A stretch of DNA of 64,000 nucleotides from an uncultured Chitinophagaceae bacterium (GCA_903895845.1 CAITVK010000114.1:62001-126000); one strand, 5' to 3'; numbered from the stretch's first letter, positions 54,099 through 63,448 are shown. Notes: a model not told the origin generated them from the sequence alone. Numbers and translations: made by a program.

Positions 54099-54130
54099 AA
54101 CATCCCGAAAGTTGCAACTTTCGGGATGTT
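54099..54130. repeat. 32-bp perfect palindrome, second copy
   Basis: The left half is AACATCCCGAAAGTTG with its exact complement after it and no loop. It is the same core as the 40-bp palindrome at 17474-17513, with the outer bases lost. It lies 126 bp upstream of the ATPase start. Confidence 0.95.
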
Positions 54131-54299
54131 GGTACTAAGTTGTCTGCTTTATCAAATAACTACCTATTTCGGGCTAAATCCTTGCATTATTGCCAATAAA
54201 TGCCCCATAATCCCCCAAAAAACCACCAAACCCTCTTTTTTACGTCTTTATTCTCGCATTCAACGTCATTATTCTCGTGTCATTGATGATTACTCCTGC

Positions 54300-54651
54300 A
54301 TGGGTCAGCGCATCCTCCGCTATGAGTCAGCGCATCCTCCGCTATGGGTCGGAGCATCCTCGACTATGGGTCAGAGCATCCTCGACTATGGGTCGGAGCA
54401 TCCTCGACTATGGGTCGGAGCATCCTCCGCTATGGGTCAGCACATCCTCGACTATGGGTCGGAGCATCCTCGACTATGGGTCAGAGCATGCTCGACTATG
54501 GGTCAGAGCATCCTCGGCTATGGGTCAGCACATCCTCGACTATGGGTCGGAGCATCCTCGGCTATGGGTCAGAGCATCCTCGGCTATGGGTCGGAGCATG
54601 CTCGACTATGGGTCAGAGCATCCTCGGCTATGGGTCAGCACATGCCCCATC
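54300..54651. repeat. 16 x 22-bp intergenic tandem array
   Basis: Sixteen 22-bp units, starting ATGGGTC then A/G, G/C, A/C and GCATCCTC. Variation is limited to a few positions, each with two states, combined freely, so neighbouring units differ. Since 22 is one more than a multiple of three, all three plus frames stay open and encode the same 22-residue cycle in different phase; this is not evidence of coding. It lies between the divergent ATPase and rlmB starts. The rest of the 856-bp gap (54131-54299 and 54652-54828) shows nothing else. Confidence 0.95.
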
Positions 54652-54828
54652 TAGCCCAGATTAATGACGTGTGAAGTAATTATAACTAGTTTACACAACC
54701 TACTTTATACTCTTTTTCGGTCTTGGACGTTGGACTGTTACTACAAAATTTGCTTTGTTCCAATCAAAAAAAACATTTCCTCCTCTCCTACTTACACCTC
54801 CAATTAAATTATTGGTTAATTTTACAAA

Positions 54829-55575
54829 ATGTCGAAGAAAGATTCAATGATAATAGGGCGGCAACCGCTGGTAGAAGCACTGCAAAGTGGTAGGGCAATT
54901 GACAAGATATTGGTACAAAAGAATGCGAGTGGTGACGTATTATCGCAGATAAGGGCACTGAGTAAGGAATACGATATTCCCGTGCAAATGGTACCGTCAG
55001 AAAAGCTAAACTATATGACACGCGCCAATCACCAAGGCGTAATTGCCCTCGCGGCATTGGTGGAATACCAGGATTTGGATAGTGTATTGGAAGAAATAGA
55101 AGAGAAAGGTGAAGTGCCCCTCTTTATAATGTTAGATGGCATTACTGATGTTCGTAACATTGGTGCCATCGCTCGTAGTGCGTTTTGTTGTGGGGCACAA
55201 GCAATCATCATTCCCGATAAAGGTGTTGGTGCATTGAATGAGGAAGCGATGAAAAGTAGTGCTGGCGCGCTAGAACATATCCATATTATCCGTGTAAATA
55301 GTTTGATAAAAGCAGTAGATACATTACGCGAGAAAGGCATTGCTGTCTATACCAGTGAAATGAAAGCGACTAAAAAGATATACGAGCTTTCATTGAAAGA
55401 ATCCTGCTGCTTCATTATGGGTAATGAGGAACGTGGGGTGCAACCCTATCTTGCAAAAGCTGCCGATGAATACTTTTCGATTCCGATGGCTACCAAATTC
55501 GATTCATTTAATGTATCAGTAGCCGCAGGTATTATTTTGTACGAAACGATGAAACAGAGAATAGTTATAAGTTAG
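54829..55575 (+). CDS. rlmB: 23S rRNA (guanosine-2'-O-)-methyltransferase RlmB
   Basis: A 248-residue SpoU/TrmH-family enzyme. The N-terminal substrate-binding domain (MSKKDSMIIGRQPLVEAL) is followed by motif 1 in DGITDVRNIGAIARSAFCCG (about 103-122), motif 2 FIMGNEERGVQPYL and motif 3 SIPMATKFDSFNVSVAAGI. Together they form the knotted SAM site. It methylates G2251 of 23S rRNA (E. coli numbering). Its last codons (IVIS) lie next to an ATGAGTTAT-type repeat, and the stop is in that repeat's left edge. Confidence 0.92.
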   Translation: MSKKDSMIIGRQPLVEALQSGRAIDKILVQKNASGDVLSQIRALSKEYDIPVQMVPSEKLNYMTRANHQGVIALAALVEYQDLDSVLEEIEEKGEVPLFIMLDGITDVRNIGAIARSAFCCGAQAIIIPDKGVGALNEEAMKSSAGALEHIHIIRVNSLIKAVDTLREKGIAVYTSEMKATKKIYELSLKESCCFIMGNEERGVQPYLAKAADEYFSIPMATKFDSFNVSVAAGIILYETMKQRIVIS

Positions 55576-55642
55576 TAGTTATGAATTATGAGTTATCGGC
55601 ATTTGGTTATAACTCAACACTTATAATTCATAACTCATAACT
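55561..55642. repeat. ATGAGTTAT/ATAACTCAT inverted repeat, copy 3
   Basis: The left arm is ATAGTTATAAGTTAGTAGTT then ATGAATTATGAGTTAT; the right arm has TTATAACTCAAC, TTATAATTCATAACTCATAA. It starts in the last codons of rlmB and ends at the bioB promoter box. Confidence 0.75.
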
Positions 55643-55650
55643 TACTTTTG
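55643..55650 (+). promoter_or_regulatory. -7 box of bioB
   Basis: TACTTTTG, an exact TAnnTTTG match, 28 bases before the bioB start and directly at the edge of the inverted repeat. No clear -33. Confidence 0.5.
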
Positions 55651-55677
55651 CCGCTTTAAAATTAATTTATCAGAAAT

Positions 55678-56670
55678 ATGGATATTAGAAATAACTGGAC
55701 GCTAGAAGAGATACAAGAGATATACAATAGCCCATTGTTGGAGTTGATATACAAGGCGGCTTCGGTACATAGAAAATATAATGACACTGCAGAAGTGCAG
55801 GTATGTACATTATTGAGCATCAAAACGGGCGGATGTAGTGAAGATTGTGCTTATTGTCCGCAAGCTGCCCGTTATGATACGGGTGTTAATGTACAAGCTT
55901 TGATGAAAAAAGAAGATGTTCTTGAATACGCCCAAAAAGCAAAAGATGCAGGTAGTACCCGTTTCTGTATGGGGGCAGCTTGGAGAGAGGTACGTGACAA
56001 CAAAGACTTTGACCGTGTATTGGATATGGTGAAAGGTGTAAACAAAATGGGTATGGAAGTATGTTGTACGCTAGGTATGCTTACCGAAACTCAGGCCCAG
56101 AAACTAGCAGATGCTGGTCTATATGCTTATAACCACAACCTAGATACTAGTAAAGAACATTACGAAGAGATTATTACCACAAGAACTTTTGAAGACAGAA
56201 TAGAAACATTGGATAACGTGCGTAAAGCAGGTGTATCTGTATGTTGCGGTGGTATTATTGGCCTTGGCGAAACACATGCCGATAGGATTAAAATGTTGCA
56301 CACATTGGCAACCATGGAAACACACCCTGAAAGTGTGCCTATCAATGCATTGGTTCCAATAAAGGGAACTCCATTGGGTAATAACGATAAAGTTGACATC
56401 TGGGACATGGTACGTATGATTGGTACTGCAAGGGTATTGATGCCTGCAACAATGGTACGCTTGAGTGCCGGCAGAACAGACATGAGCATTGCAGAACAAG
56501 CTTTGTGTTTTATGGCTGGCGCTAATTCAATATTTGCTGGTGACAAGCTTTTGACAACCCCCAACCCAAGTTTTGATGAGGACAATATGATGTTCCAATT
56601 GCTGGGATTGCAACCACGTAAAGCATTCAAAGAGGAGAAGCAATATTTGCATGAAATGGTTGAAGCATAA
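55678..56670 (+). CDS. bioB: biotin synthase
   Basis: A 330-residue radical SAM enzyme. The cluster motif is [10 protein letters not shown] with Cys53, Cys57 and Cys60; the second-cluster residues lie in [16 protein letters not shown] and [10 protein letters not shown], and [16 protein letters not shown] is also conserved. It inserts sulfur into dethiobiotin. No other bio genes are nearby. It is 26 bp before hscB, which assembles iron-sulfur clusters; the adjacency is functionally consistent because BioB uses two clusters. Confidence 0.97.
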   Translation: MDIRNNWTLEEIQEIYNSPLLELIYKAASVHRKYNDTAEVQVCTLLSIKTGGCSEDCAYCPQAARYDTGVNVQALMKKEDVLEYAQKAKDAGSTRFCMGAAWREVRDNKDFDRVLDMVKGVNKMGMEVCCTLGMLTETQAQKLADAGLYAYNHNLDTSKEHYEEIITTRTFEDRIETLDNVRKAGVSVCCGGIIGLGETHADRIKMLHTLATMETHPESVPINALVPIKGTPLGNNDKVDIWDMVRMIGTARVLMPATMVRLSAGRTDMSIAEQALCFMAGANSIFAGDKLLTTPNPSFDEDNMMFQLLGLQPRKAFKEEKQYLHEMVEA

Positions 56671-56696
56671 AAAAGTTTTTTCTTTTATCACCAATT

Positions 56697-57209
56697 ATGG
56701 ATTATTTCGAGCTATTCAATATCCCACTTAGTCTTTTTGTAGATGCCTCGAGCATCAAGAAAAGGTTTTACGAGCTGAGCAGAAAATACCATCCCGACTT
56801 TTTCTCCAACACATCGGAGGAGGAACAGTCGGAAGCACTGGAAATGTCTGCGATGCTAAATAAAGCATTAAAGGTTTTTAGTAATCCTGAGGAGACCATT
56901 AAGTATGTATTGCAACTAAAAGGGTTATTGGAGGAAGAAGAGAAATATCAATTACCCCCAGATTTCCTGATGGATGTGATGGAACTAAATGAACAGTTGA
57001 TGGATGCTAAAATGGAAGGAGACGAAGCAAAAAAAACTGCTTTGAAAGAACAGATTGCAAACCTTCAAACTGAGATTTATGAACCTGTTAAAAGCATTGT
57101 TGAACATTATCAGGAAGGTATTACTTCCGAAAAAGAGTTGTTGCAAGTAAAAAAATATTATTTCCAAAAGAAGTATTTAGCAAGAATGCTTACAACAATC
57201 GGAGGATAA
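56697..57209 (+). CDS. hscB: HscB-like Fe-S assembly co-chaperone
   Basis: A 170-residue DnaJ-type protein. The J-domain (MDYFELFNIPLSLFVDASSI) carries HPD at 32-34; the C-terminal helices (PPDFLMDVMELNEQLMDAK) contain the LMExxE-like cluster-scaffold binding segment of HscB. It works with HscA and IscU in Fe-S transfer, neither of which is in the window. It is co-directional with bioB. Confidence 0.9.
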   Translation: MDYFELFNIPLSLFVDASSIKKRFYELSRKYHPDFFSNTSEEEQSEALEMSAMLNKALKVFSNPEETIKYVLQLKGLLEEEEKYQLPPDFLMDVMELNEQLMDAKMEGDEAKKTALKEQIANLQTEIYEPVKSIVEHYQEGITSEKELLQVKKYYFQKKYLARMLTTIGG

Positions 57210-57291
57210 CAATTATCATAACTAAAATAATTCATTTATCTCTTGGATATTAAGCGATAATCCCCCTATATTTGCACCCCAATTCATAAAT

Positions 57292-57375
57292 GCCCAGATG
57301 GCGGAATTGGTAGACGCAGCAGACTCAAAATCTGCCGTTCGCAAGGATGTGCAGGTTCGATTCCTGTTCTGGGCA
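57292..57375 (+). tRNA. tRNA-Leu (CAA)
   Basis: The acceptor arms are GCCCAGA and TCTGGGC plus discriminator A; the D-loop has TTGGTAGACGC; the anticodon stem GCAGA/TCTGC encloses CTCAAAA, giving anticodon CAA for leucine codon UUG; a long variable arm follows; the T-arm has GGTTCGATTCC. CCA is not encoded. At 84 bases it is a class II tRNA. It is the only tRNA in the window. Confidence 0.97.
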
Positions 57376-57379
57376 CACA

Positions 57380-57410
57380 AAAAGCTTCTGACTAATTTCA
57401 GAAGCTTTTT
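57380..57410 (+). terminator. terminator of tRNA-Leu
   Basis: AAAAGCTTCTGA pairs with TCAGAAGCTTTT around a 6-base loop, ending TTTTTA. Confidence 0.9.
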
Positions 57411-57530
57411 ACTTTTTAGATACTTTAATAGTAGTATAATGATTAAAGTTTCCATAAGTATTATATAATTTCAGCAAAACATCTTAAGCTGTAAATATTT
57501 CCAATAAATTGCACCTCTTAATCTAAAACA

Positions 57531-58049
57531 ATGGACAAAACACCTTTGGTCGGTATCGTAATGGGCAGTGACAGCGACTTGAACATAATGCAAGCGGCTG
57601 CTGAAATTCTTCAACAATTTAATATTCCAATAGAACTTACCGTCGTTTCAGCACATAGAACCCCCTTACGAATGGTTGATTATGCAACAACTGCACAACA
57701 ACGTGGACTAAAAGTGATTATTGCTGGGGCAGGTGGTGCTGCGCATCTTCCAGGTATGATTGCTAGCATTACAACACTTCCTGTAATCGGTGTTCCTATT
57801 AAGTCTAGTAATTCCATTGATGGGTGGGATAGTGTTTTGAGTATTCTACAAATGCCGAATGGAGTACCAGTAGCTACTGTTGCTTTGAATGCAGCAAAGA
57901 ACGCAGGGATATTAGCAGCACAAATAATTGGCACTTCCAACAAAGAAACAAATGCTGCCATACATGCCTACAAAACATTGATGCAAGAAGAAGTACTAGA
58001 AAAAGTAGAGAATCTAAAACAAAAGTTTTTCAATAGTTACGACAGATAA
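57531..58049 (+). CDS. purE: N5-carboxyaminoimidazole ribonucleotide mutase PurE
   Basis: A 172-residue class I PurE. The [10 protein letters not shown] motif, SAHRTPLRM and [13 protein letters not shown] loops and the central [20 protein letters not shown] are all present. It converts N5-CAIR to CAIR in purine synthesis with PurK, which is not in the window. The gene is single; the terminator of tRNA-Leu separates it from the genes before. Confidence 0.96.
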   Translation: MDKTPLVGIVMGSDSDLNIMQAAAEILQQFNIPIELTVVSAHRTPLRMVDYATTAQQRGLKVIIAGAGGAAHLPGMIASITTLPVIGVPIKSSNSIDGWDSVLSILQMPNGVPVATVALNAAKNAGILAAQIIGTSNKETNAAIHAYKTLMQEEVLEKVENLKQKFFNSYDR

Positions 58050-58146
58050 AGATTGACCTCTTCTACAACTGAATTATTACCCCAATTACGCCCCCATTTC
58101 TCTAAGAAATTTGGCTACATGCTCCTTATTATTACTTCTTAATCCA

Positions 58147-61100
58147 CTACATCACCGGTGCAAAAGCCTCTGCCTTCCAACCATTCATATTTTCATACGT
58201 CTGCCATCTGAGGTCAACAAGTTCTTGTGCCTTTTCCATTAGATACGCCGCTTCTTCTGGATTTGCTTTCTCCAGGTTCTTATACCTCAATTCATTATAT
58301 GCATAGTCCTTCAAGGTAATGGTTGGACGAGGAGAATCTAATACAAAAGGATTACTGTTTGCCATTCGTAAGCCAGGATTATAACGAAGCAAAGGCCAAT
58401 AAGCACTTTTAACTGCCAAGTTTTGCTGTTGCAATCCTTGTGTCATATCTATACCATGCGCAATACAATGACTGTAAGCTAGTATTAAAGATGGACCATC
58501 ATAAGCTTCTGCTTCACGCATTGCCAACAATGTTTGTTGTGGATTGGCACCCATAGAAACCTGCGCTACATATACATTGCCATAAGAAATAGCTTGTAAA
58601 GCCAAATCTTTCTTACCTACACGTTTACCAGCTGAAGCAAACTTAGCAGTGGCAGCAGTTGGCGTAGCCTTGGAAGACTGTCCACCTGTATTACTATACA
58701 CCTCGGTATCCAACACCAATATATTTACGTTCCGTCCACTTGCCAACACATGATCTAATCCAGAAGAACCAATATCATACGCCCATCCATCACCACCAAT
58801 CAACCAAACAGTACGGCGTACAAGGTGTTCGGCCACAGACAATAGTTGTTTGGCCAAAGGGGTATTTATTTCTTGTAAACGATGGGTTAGTTTCTCTACA
58901 CGCAACCTTTGAAGCATCAATTGAGACTCGGTTAATTGATGCGCATGGAGTATATCATTCACCAATTCTTCTCCTACTTCCGGCTTAATTTGTTCCAAGA
59001 AGTCTTTGGCTACAGCAAGATGTTTATCGGCAGCAACACGCATACCCAAACCAAACTCTGCATTGTCTTCGAACAAAGAGTTAGACCAAGCCGGGCCCTT
59101 TCCATCCTTGTTTTTTGTCCAAGGGGTGGTAGGAAGGTTGCCACCATAAATAGAAGAACAACCGGTAGCATTTGCCACCATCAAACGATCGCCAAATAAC
59201 TGTGTGAGTAGTTTGATATAAGGCGTTTCGCCACAACCCGCACAGGCACCAGAGAACTCAAACAAAGGTTCTAGGAACTGCGTACCACGAACAGAAGAGA
59301 AATCGACCTTAGAACGATCATTGAAAGAGATGGTTTCGAAGAACTTGATGTTTTCTTTTTCTCTTTCGAGGATTGGTTCTTTATCCCCCATATTAATTGC
59401 CTTCTTGGTATTATCTGTGAGACTAAAAGCTGGACAAGCATCTACACAAAGAGTACAACCCGTGCAGTCTTCGGCATAAATCTGAAGGGTATATCTTGTT
59501 TCAGGAAAGCCACGTGCACTAATCTTGGCAGAAGGAAATCCTGCGGGTGCATTTACCAATTTATCCTGGTTATAAAACTTAGCACGGATAACACTATGCG
59601 GACAAACGAAACTACAATTGCCACATTGAATACAAGTTTCTGCATCCCAGATAGGAACGGTATCCGATACATTCCTCTTTTCCCATTGAGTGGTGCCACT
59701 AGGGTACGTACCATCAATAGGCATCTTACTTACAGGAAGATTATCACCATTGCCTTTCATCATTTCGGCAGTAACCAACTGTACAAACTCAGGGGCATCT
59801 AAAGAAACAGTCAATGGGAAATCGGCCTTTGTACTAACTGTTGCAGGAAAAGTGACTTCGTGTAAATGGTTTAGGGCTTGGTCAACCGCATTATAGTTTA
59901 AATCGATAACGGCCTGTCCTTTCTTAGAGTACGTCTTTTTAATGGCATATTTAATCTGTTCAATGGCTTCCTTTTGAGGTAAAACACCAGAGAGCGCAAA
60001 GAAACAAGTCTGCATAATGGTGTTGGTACGGTTACCCATACCAGTCTCTGCCGCAACAGCAGAAGCATCAATTACGTAGAACTTCAGTTTCTTTTCTATC
60101 AAATCTTTTTGAACAGGAGCAGGTAAGTAATTCCAAACCTCTTCCTTGCTGTAAGGACTATTTAATAAGAATACACCTCCTTCTTTTGCCTTATCGAGAA
60201 TACTAATCTTTAGAACGAAGTTGAAAACGTGACAAGCAATGAAGTTTGCTTTGCTGATGAGATAAGGCGCTTTTACAGGCAATTTACCAAAGCGAAGATG
60301 GGATACAGTTTGAGAACCAGACTTTTTAGAATCGTAAACAAAGTATCCTTGGGCATACAAATTTGTGTTCTCACCAATAATCTTGATACTATTCTTGTTG
60401 GCAGACACAGTACCATCGGCACCTAAGCCAAAGAACAAAGCGGTAGTCATACCTTCTTGTTCCAGTTCATATTCGGGGTCATAATCTAAGCTGGTAAAGC
60501 TTACATCATCGTTGATACCTATTGTAAAATGGTTCTTAGCCTTGTCTTTTTTCAATTCATCGAACACAGCTTTCACCATTGCAGGGGTAAACTCTTTGGA
60601 AGACAAACCATATCTACCCCCAGTAATCTTAGGTAAGACTTCTAAGTTACCTGCACTGTACGCTTCGGTGAGGGTAGTCATCACATCCTTATATAAAGGT
60701 TCGCCATCGGCACCAGGTTCTTTGGTTCTATCCAAAACGGCAATCTTAGTAATAGTAGAAGGCAAAGCTGCCAACAATTGTTCGGATGGGAAAGGGCGAT
60801 AAAGCCTGATATTAATAACGGCAACTTTCTCACCAGCTGCTGCTAATACAAGCGCTGTTTCATTGGCTGTTTCAGCACCTGAACCCATGATAATGATTGC
60901 TCTGTCTGCATCAGCTGCACCCGTATATTCTACCAGTTTATACTGACGACCCGTTAATCCTGCGAACTTATCCATCTGCGTTTGTACGATAGCGGGAATC
61001 TTATCGTAAAATAAATTCACTGTTTCTCTAGCTTGAAAATAGACATCAGGGTTCTGTGCAGTACCGCGGATAAAAGGATGATCGGGGTTTAAAGCCCTAC

Positions 61101-61710
61101 GTCGATGAGCGAATATCAGTTCGTCATCAATCATAAACCGAACATCATCATCACTCAACATATTTATCTTACTTACCTCATGAGAAGTACGGAAGCCATC
61201 AAAGAAATGAATAAACGGAAGTCTTGCTTCTAAGGTAGAAGCCTGTAGTATCAAAGCCAAATCGTGTGCTTCCTGTACATTGTTGGAAGATAACAGGGCG
61301 AAACCTGTCATTCTTGCTGCCATCACATCACTATGATCGCCAAAGATAGAAAGGCCTTGTGCTGCTAATGAACGGGCTGCCACATGAAATACGGTAGAGG
61401 TTAATTCTCCAGCAATCTTATACATATTGGGCAACATCAACATCAGCCCCTGAGAAGCCGTGAAAGTAGTAGTCATCGTACCCGCTTGCAATGCACCGTG
61501 AACAGTACCTGCAGCACCGCCCTCACTCTGCATTTGTATTACATCGGGTACATTTCCCCATATATTTTTATGTCCCAAAGCATTCCATTCATCACATAAT
61601 TCAGCCATTGTAGAAGAAGGCGTGATAGGATAGATGGCACAAACCTCGTTTACACGATAGGCAATAGATGCCGCCGCTTCGTTACCGTCAATTGTTTTTA
61701 TTAATTTCAT
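58147..61710 (-). CDS. nifJ: pyruvate:ferredoxin (flavodoxin) oxidoreductase
   Basis: A 1,187-residue single-chain PFOR. It begins MKLIKTIDGNEAAASIAYRV with CAIYPITPSSTMAELCDEW; the two-cluster ferredoxin domain shows CIQCGNCSFVCP (about 687) and CTGCTLCVDACP (about 748); the third cluster Cys pair is in CAGCGETPY; thiamine diphosphate binding is at GDGWAYDIGSSGLDHV (about 972). It decarboxylates pyruvate to acetyl-CoA, reducing ferredoxin or flavodoxin, and implies anaerobic or microaerobic metabolism. The oxidoreductase just upstream on the same strand (gap 103 bp) probably links it to NAD(P)H. pdhB occurs elsewhere in the window. Confidence 0.96.
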   Translation of the reverse strand: MKLIKTIDGNEAAASIAYRVNEVCAIYPITPSSTMAELCDEWNALGHKNIWGNVPDVIQMQSEGGAAGTVHGALQAGTMTTTFTASQGLMLMLPNMYKIAGELTSTVFHVAARSLAAQGLSIFGDHSDVMAARMTGFALLSSNNVQEAHDLALILQASTLEARLPFIHFFDGFRTSHEVSKINMLSDDDVRFMIDDELIFAHRRRALNPDHPFIRGTAQNPDVYFQARETVNLFYDKIPAIVQTQMDKFAGLTGRQYKLVEYTGAADADRAIIIMGSGAETANETALVLAAAGEKVAVINIRLYRPFPSEQLLAALPSTITKIAVLDRTKEPGADGEPLYKDVMTTLTEAYSAGNLEVLPKITGGRYGLSSKEFTPAMVKAVFDELKKDKAKNHFTIGINDDVSFTSLDYDPEYELEQEGMTTALFFGLGADGTVSANKNSIKIIGENTNLYAQGYFVYDSKKSGSQTVSHLRFGKLPVKAPYLISKANFIACHVFNFVLKISILDKAKEGGVFLLNSPYSKEEVWNYLPAPVQKDLIEKKLKFYVIDASAVAAETGMGNRTNTIMQTCFFALSGVLPQKEAIEQIKYAIKKTYSKKGQAVIDLNYNAVDQALNHLHEVTFPATVSTKADFPLTVSLDAPEFVQLVTAEMMKGNGDNLPVSKMPIDGTYPSGTTQWEKRNVSDTVPIWDAETCIQCGNCSFVCPHSVIRAKFYNQDKLVNAPAGFPSAKISARGFPETRYTLQIYAEDCTGCTLCVDACPAFSLTDNTKKAINMGDKEPILEREKENIKFFETISFNDRSKVDFSSVRGTQFLEPLFEFSGACAGCGETPYIKLLTQLFGDRLMVANATGCSSIYGGNLPTTPWTKNKDGKGPAWSNSLFEDNAEFGLGMRVAADKHLAVAKDFLEQIKPEVGEELVNDILHAHQLTESQLMLQRLRVEKLTHRLQEINTPLAKQLLSVAEHLVRRTVWLIGGDGWAYDIGSSGLDHVLASGRNVNILVLDTEVYSNTGGQSSKATPTAATAKFASAGKRVGKKDLALQAISYGNVYVAQVSMGANPQQTLLAMREAEAYDGPSLILAYSHCIAHGIDMTQGLQQQNLAVKSAYWPLLRYNPGLRMANSNPFVLDSPRPTITLKDYAYNELRYKNLEKANPEEAAYLMEKAQELVDLRWQTYENMNGWKAEAFAPVM

Positions 61711-61799
61711 AATTGTGATTTAATGATTTGAATGAAAAGAATGATTTAATACCTAGCTATTCTTAATCCCAGATTATCAGTTATCATCCTGTCTCTAAT

Positions 61800-61836
61800 T
61801 TTTAACTCATAACTCATATTTCATAACTCATAACTT
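61800..61836. repeat. ATGAGTTAT/ATAACTCAT repeat, copy 4, overlapping a gene end
   Basis: TTTTTAACTCATAACTCATA, then TTTCATAACTCATAACTTC: a one-arm copy. On the minus strand its GTTATGAGTTATGAAATATG part encodes the last residues (VMSYEI) and stop of the oxidoreductase gene, so the repeat supplies that C-terminus. Confidence 0.8.
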
Positions 61837-63448
61837 CAGGCACCATTTCTATTGCATGGCAAGGGCATTGTTCAAAGCAGACTGCACAACCTGTGCATTT
61901 GTTATAATCGTACTCATATCGGTTGCCTTTACCCAATTTTATTACAGCACCTTCTGGGCAAGAACCATAACATCCATCGCATTCAAAGCAATTGCCACAG
62001 CTTAGACAACGTTGTGCTTCGTACAAAGCTTGTTCGGTGGATAATCCACCCAAGACTTCTTCAAAGTTCTTAGCCCGCTCTTCCGCTGCCAACATTTCCT
62101 GTTCCCTTTGCGGTGCAATGGTCTTGTACCAAACATGTAGTTTCTCAGCACCAATGATAGGGTGTTTGGCGGGTTTTTCATAATCAACTTCTTTCAGATA
62201 ACCATCTATATATCTCGCTGCTTTCTTACCGTGCCCCACCGCAATAGTTACTGTTCTTTCGCTAGGCACCATATCGCCACCAGCAAAAACACCTTTATGA
62301 CCAGTCATCATAGTGTGGTCAATCTCAACTGTACCATCATTTTTAAATTGGATTCCATCGAGCTTACGTACGAAGCTGGTGTCGGTATCTTGCCCTAATG
62401 CCATAATTAAAGCATCTGCTTCCAAGGTTTCATATTTCCCTGTTGCAGTCAGTTTACCATTACGAATCTCCATTACTTCAATCGTAAAAGAATTTTCCTC
62501 TACTGTCTTGATAGTTCGAAGCCAGTTAATCTTTACACCCTCTGTTAATGCTTCTTCTGCTTCAAAGTCATGGGCAGGCATGTTTTCCCTATCCCTTCTA
62601 TAAATAATAAAAGCCTCTGCACCCAACCTCTTGGCTGTACGGGCAGCATCCATTGCTGTATTACCACCTCCGTAAATGGCTACTTTTCTTCCTAACTTAG
62701 GTGCATTGCCTGTTTCTACATCACGCAGAAAACTTACAGCATCCATCATCTTCACAGCCGCTTGTCCGGGAATGTCTATTTTCTTGGCAAGTCCTGCACC
62801 AATGGCAATAAAGACTGCATCGAACCCGCCATCAGCTTTTTCTTTGGCAATATCATCGACTTTATAGTTCAGTTTTACTTTAATGCCCATATCAACTATC
62901 CGTTGGATTTCGGCATCAAGTATATGTCTAGGCAAACGATAAGCAGGGATACCAAAATGAAGCATACCTCCCAACATAGGACCAGCTTCATAAATCTCCA
63001 CTTCATGACCCGAACGTCTGAGATGATAGGCAGCCGACAAACCACTAGGGCCACCTCCTATTATCAAAACCTTTTTACCAGATCTATATTGATTGAACTT
63101 AATCTTCCAGTTGTTTTCCAATGCTGTATCTCCTAAATAACGCTCGATTGCGTGGATACTAACGGGGCTATCTGTTGCTGTTCTGTTGCAAGCAGACTCG
63201 CAGGGATGGTAGCAAACCCGACCATGCACGGCAGGAAGCGGGTTTTCCTCCACTAGTTTTTGCCAGGCTTCCTCATACCTTTCTTCTTGTGCCAAACCTA
63301 ACCAAGCCTGAATGTTTTCTCCCGCAGGACAAGCATTGTTGCAAGGAGGTAAAAAGTCCATATATACAGGACGTTGTGTGCGTAATGACCCAGTTCCTTT
63401 GGCATGTTGTTGCAAATCGACTGGTTTTGTCATATCCTTATTAGTCAT
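61814..63448 (-). CDS. GltD-like NAD(P)H oxidoreductase with ferredoxin domain
   Basis: A 544-residue FAD/NAD(P)-binding protein. The N-terminal Cys-rich domain (Cys36, Cys40, Cys79, Cys83, Cys87: PCNNACPAGENI, GRVCYHPCESACNR) resembles GltD/DPD Fe-S domains; the FAD loop is IIGGGPSGLSAAYHL (129-143); the NAD(P) loop is KVAIYGGGNTAMDAARTAKR; the C-terminus holds CLSCGNCFECDGCYGSCP (about 478-495) and CTGCAVCFEQCPCHA. No glutamate synthase large subunit is nearby. With nifJ downstream it is likely a ferredoxin:NAD(P) oxidoreductase for pyruvate metabolism. Its last codons come from a dispersed repeat. Confidence 0.88.
   Translation of the reverse strand: MTNKDMTKPVDLQQHAKGTGSLRTQRPVYMDFLPPCNNACPAGENIQAWLGLAQEERYEEAWQKLVEENPLPAVHGRVCYHPCESACNRTATDSPVSIHAIERYLGDTALENNWKIKFNQYRSGKKVLIIGGGPSGLSAAYHLRRSGHEVEIYEAGPMLGGMLHFGIPAYRLPRHILDAEIQRIVDMGIKVKLNYKVDDIAKEKADGGFDAVFIAIGAGLAKKIDIPGQAAVKMMDAVSFLRDVETGNAPKLGRKVAIYGGGNTAMDAARTAKRLGAEAFIIYRRDRENMPAHDFEAEEALTEGVKINWLRTIKTVEENSFTIEVMEIRNGKLTATGKYETLEADALIMALGQDTDTSFVRKLDGIQFKNDGTVEIDHTMMTGHKGVFAGGDMVPSERTVTIAVGHGKKAARYIDGYLKEVDYEKPAKHPIIGAEKLHVWYKTIAPQREQEMLAAEERAKNFEEVLGGLSTEQALYEAQRCLSCGNCFECDGCYGSCPEGAVIKLGKGNRYEYDYNKCTGCAVCFEQCPCHAIEMVPEVMSYEI

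Noticed and set aside
54126-54674. Long plus-strand open frames (182, 125 and 106 codons) as genes
   Set aside because: They are the three phases of the 22-bp repeat and encode the same cycle; no start signal or non-repeat domain.
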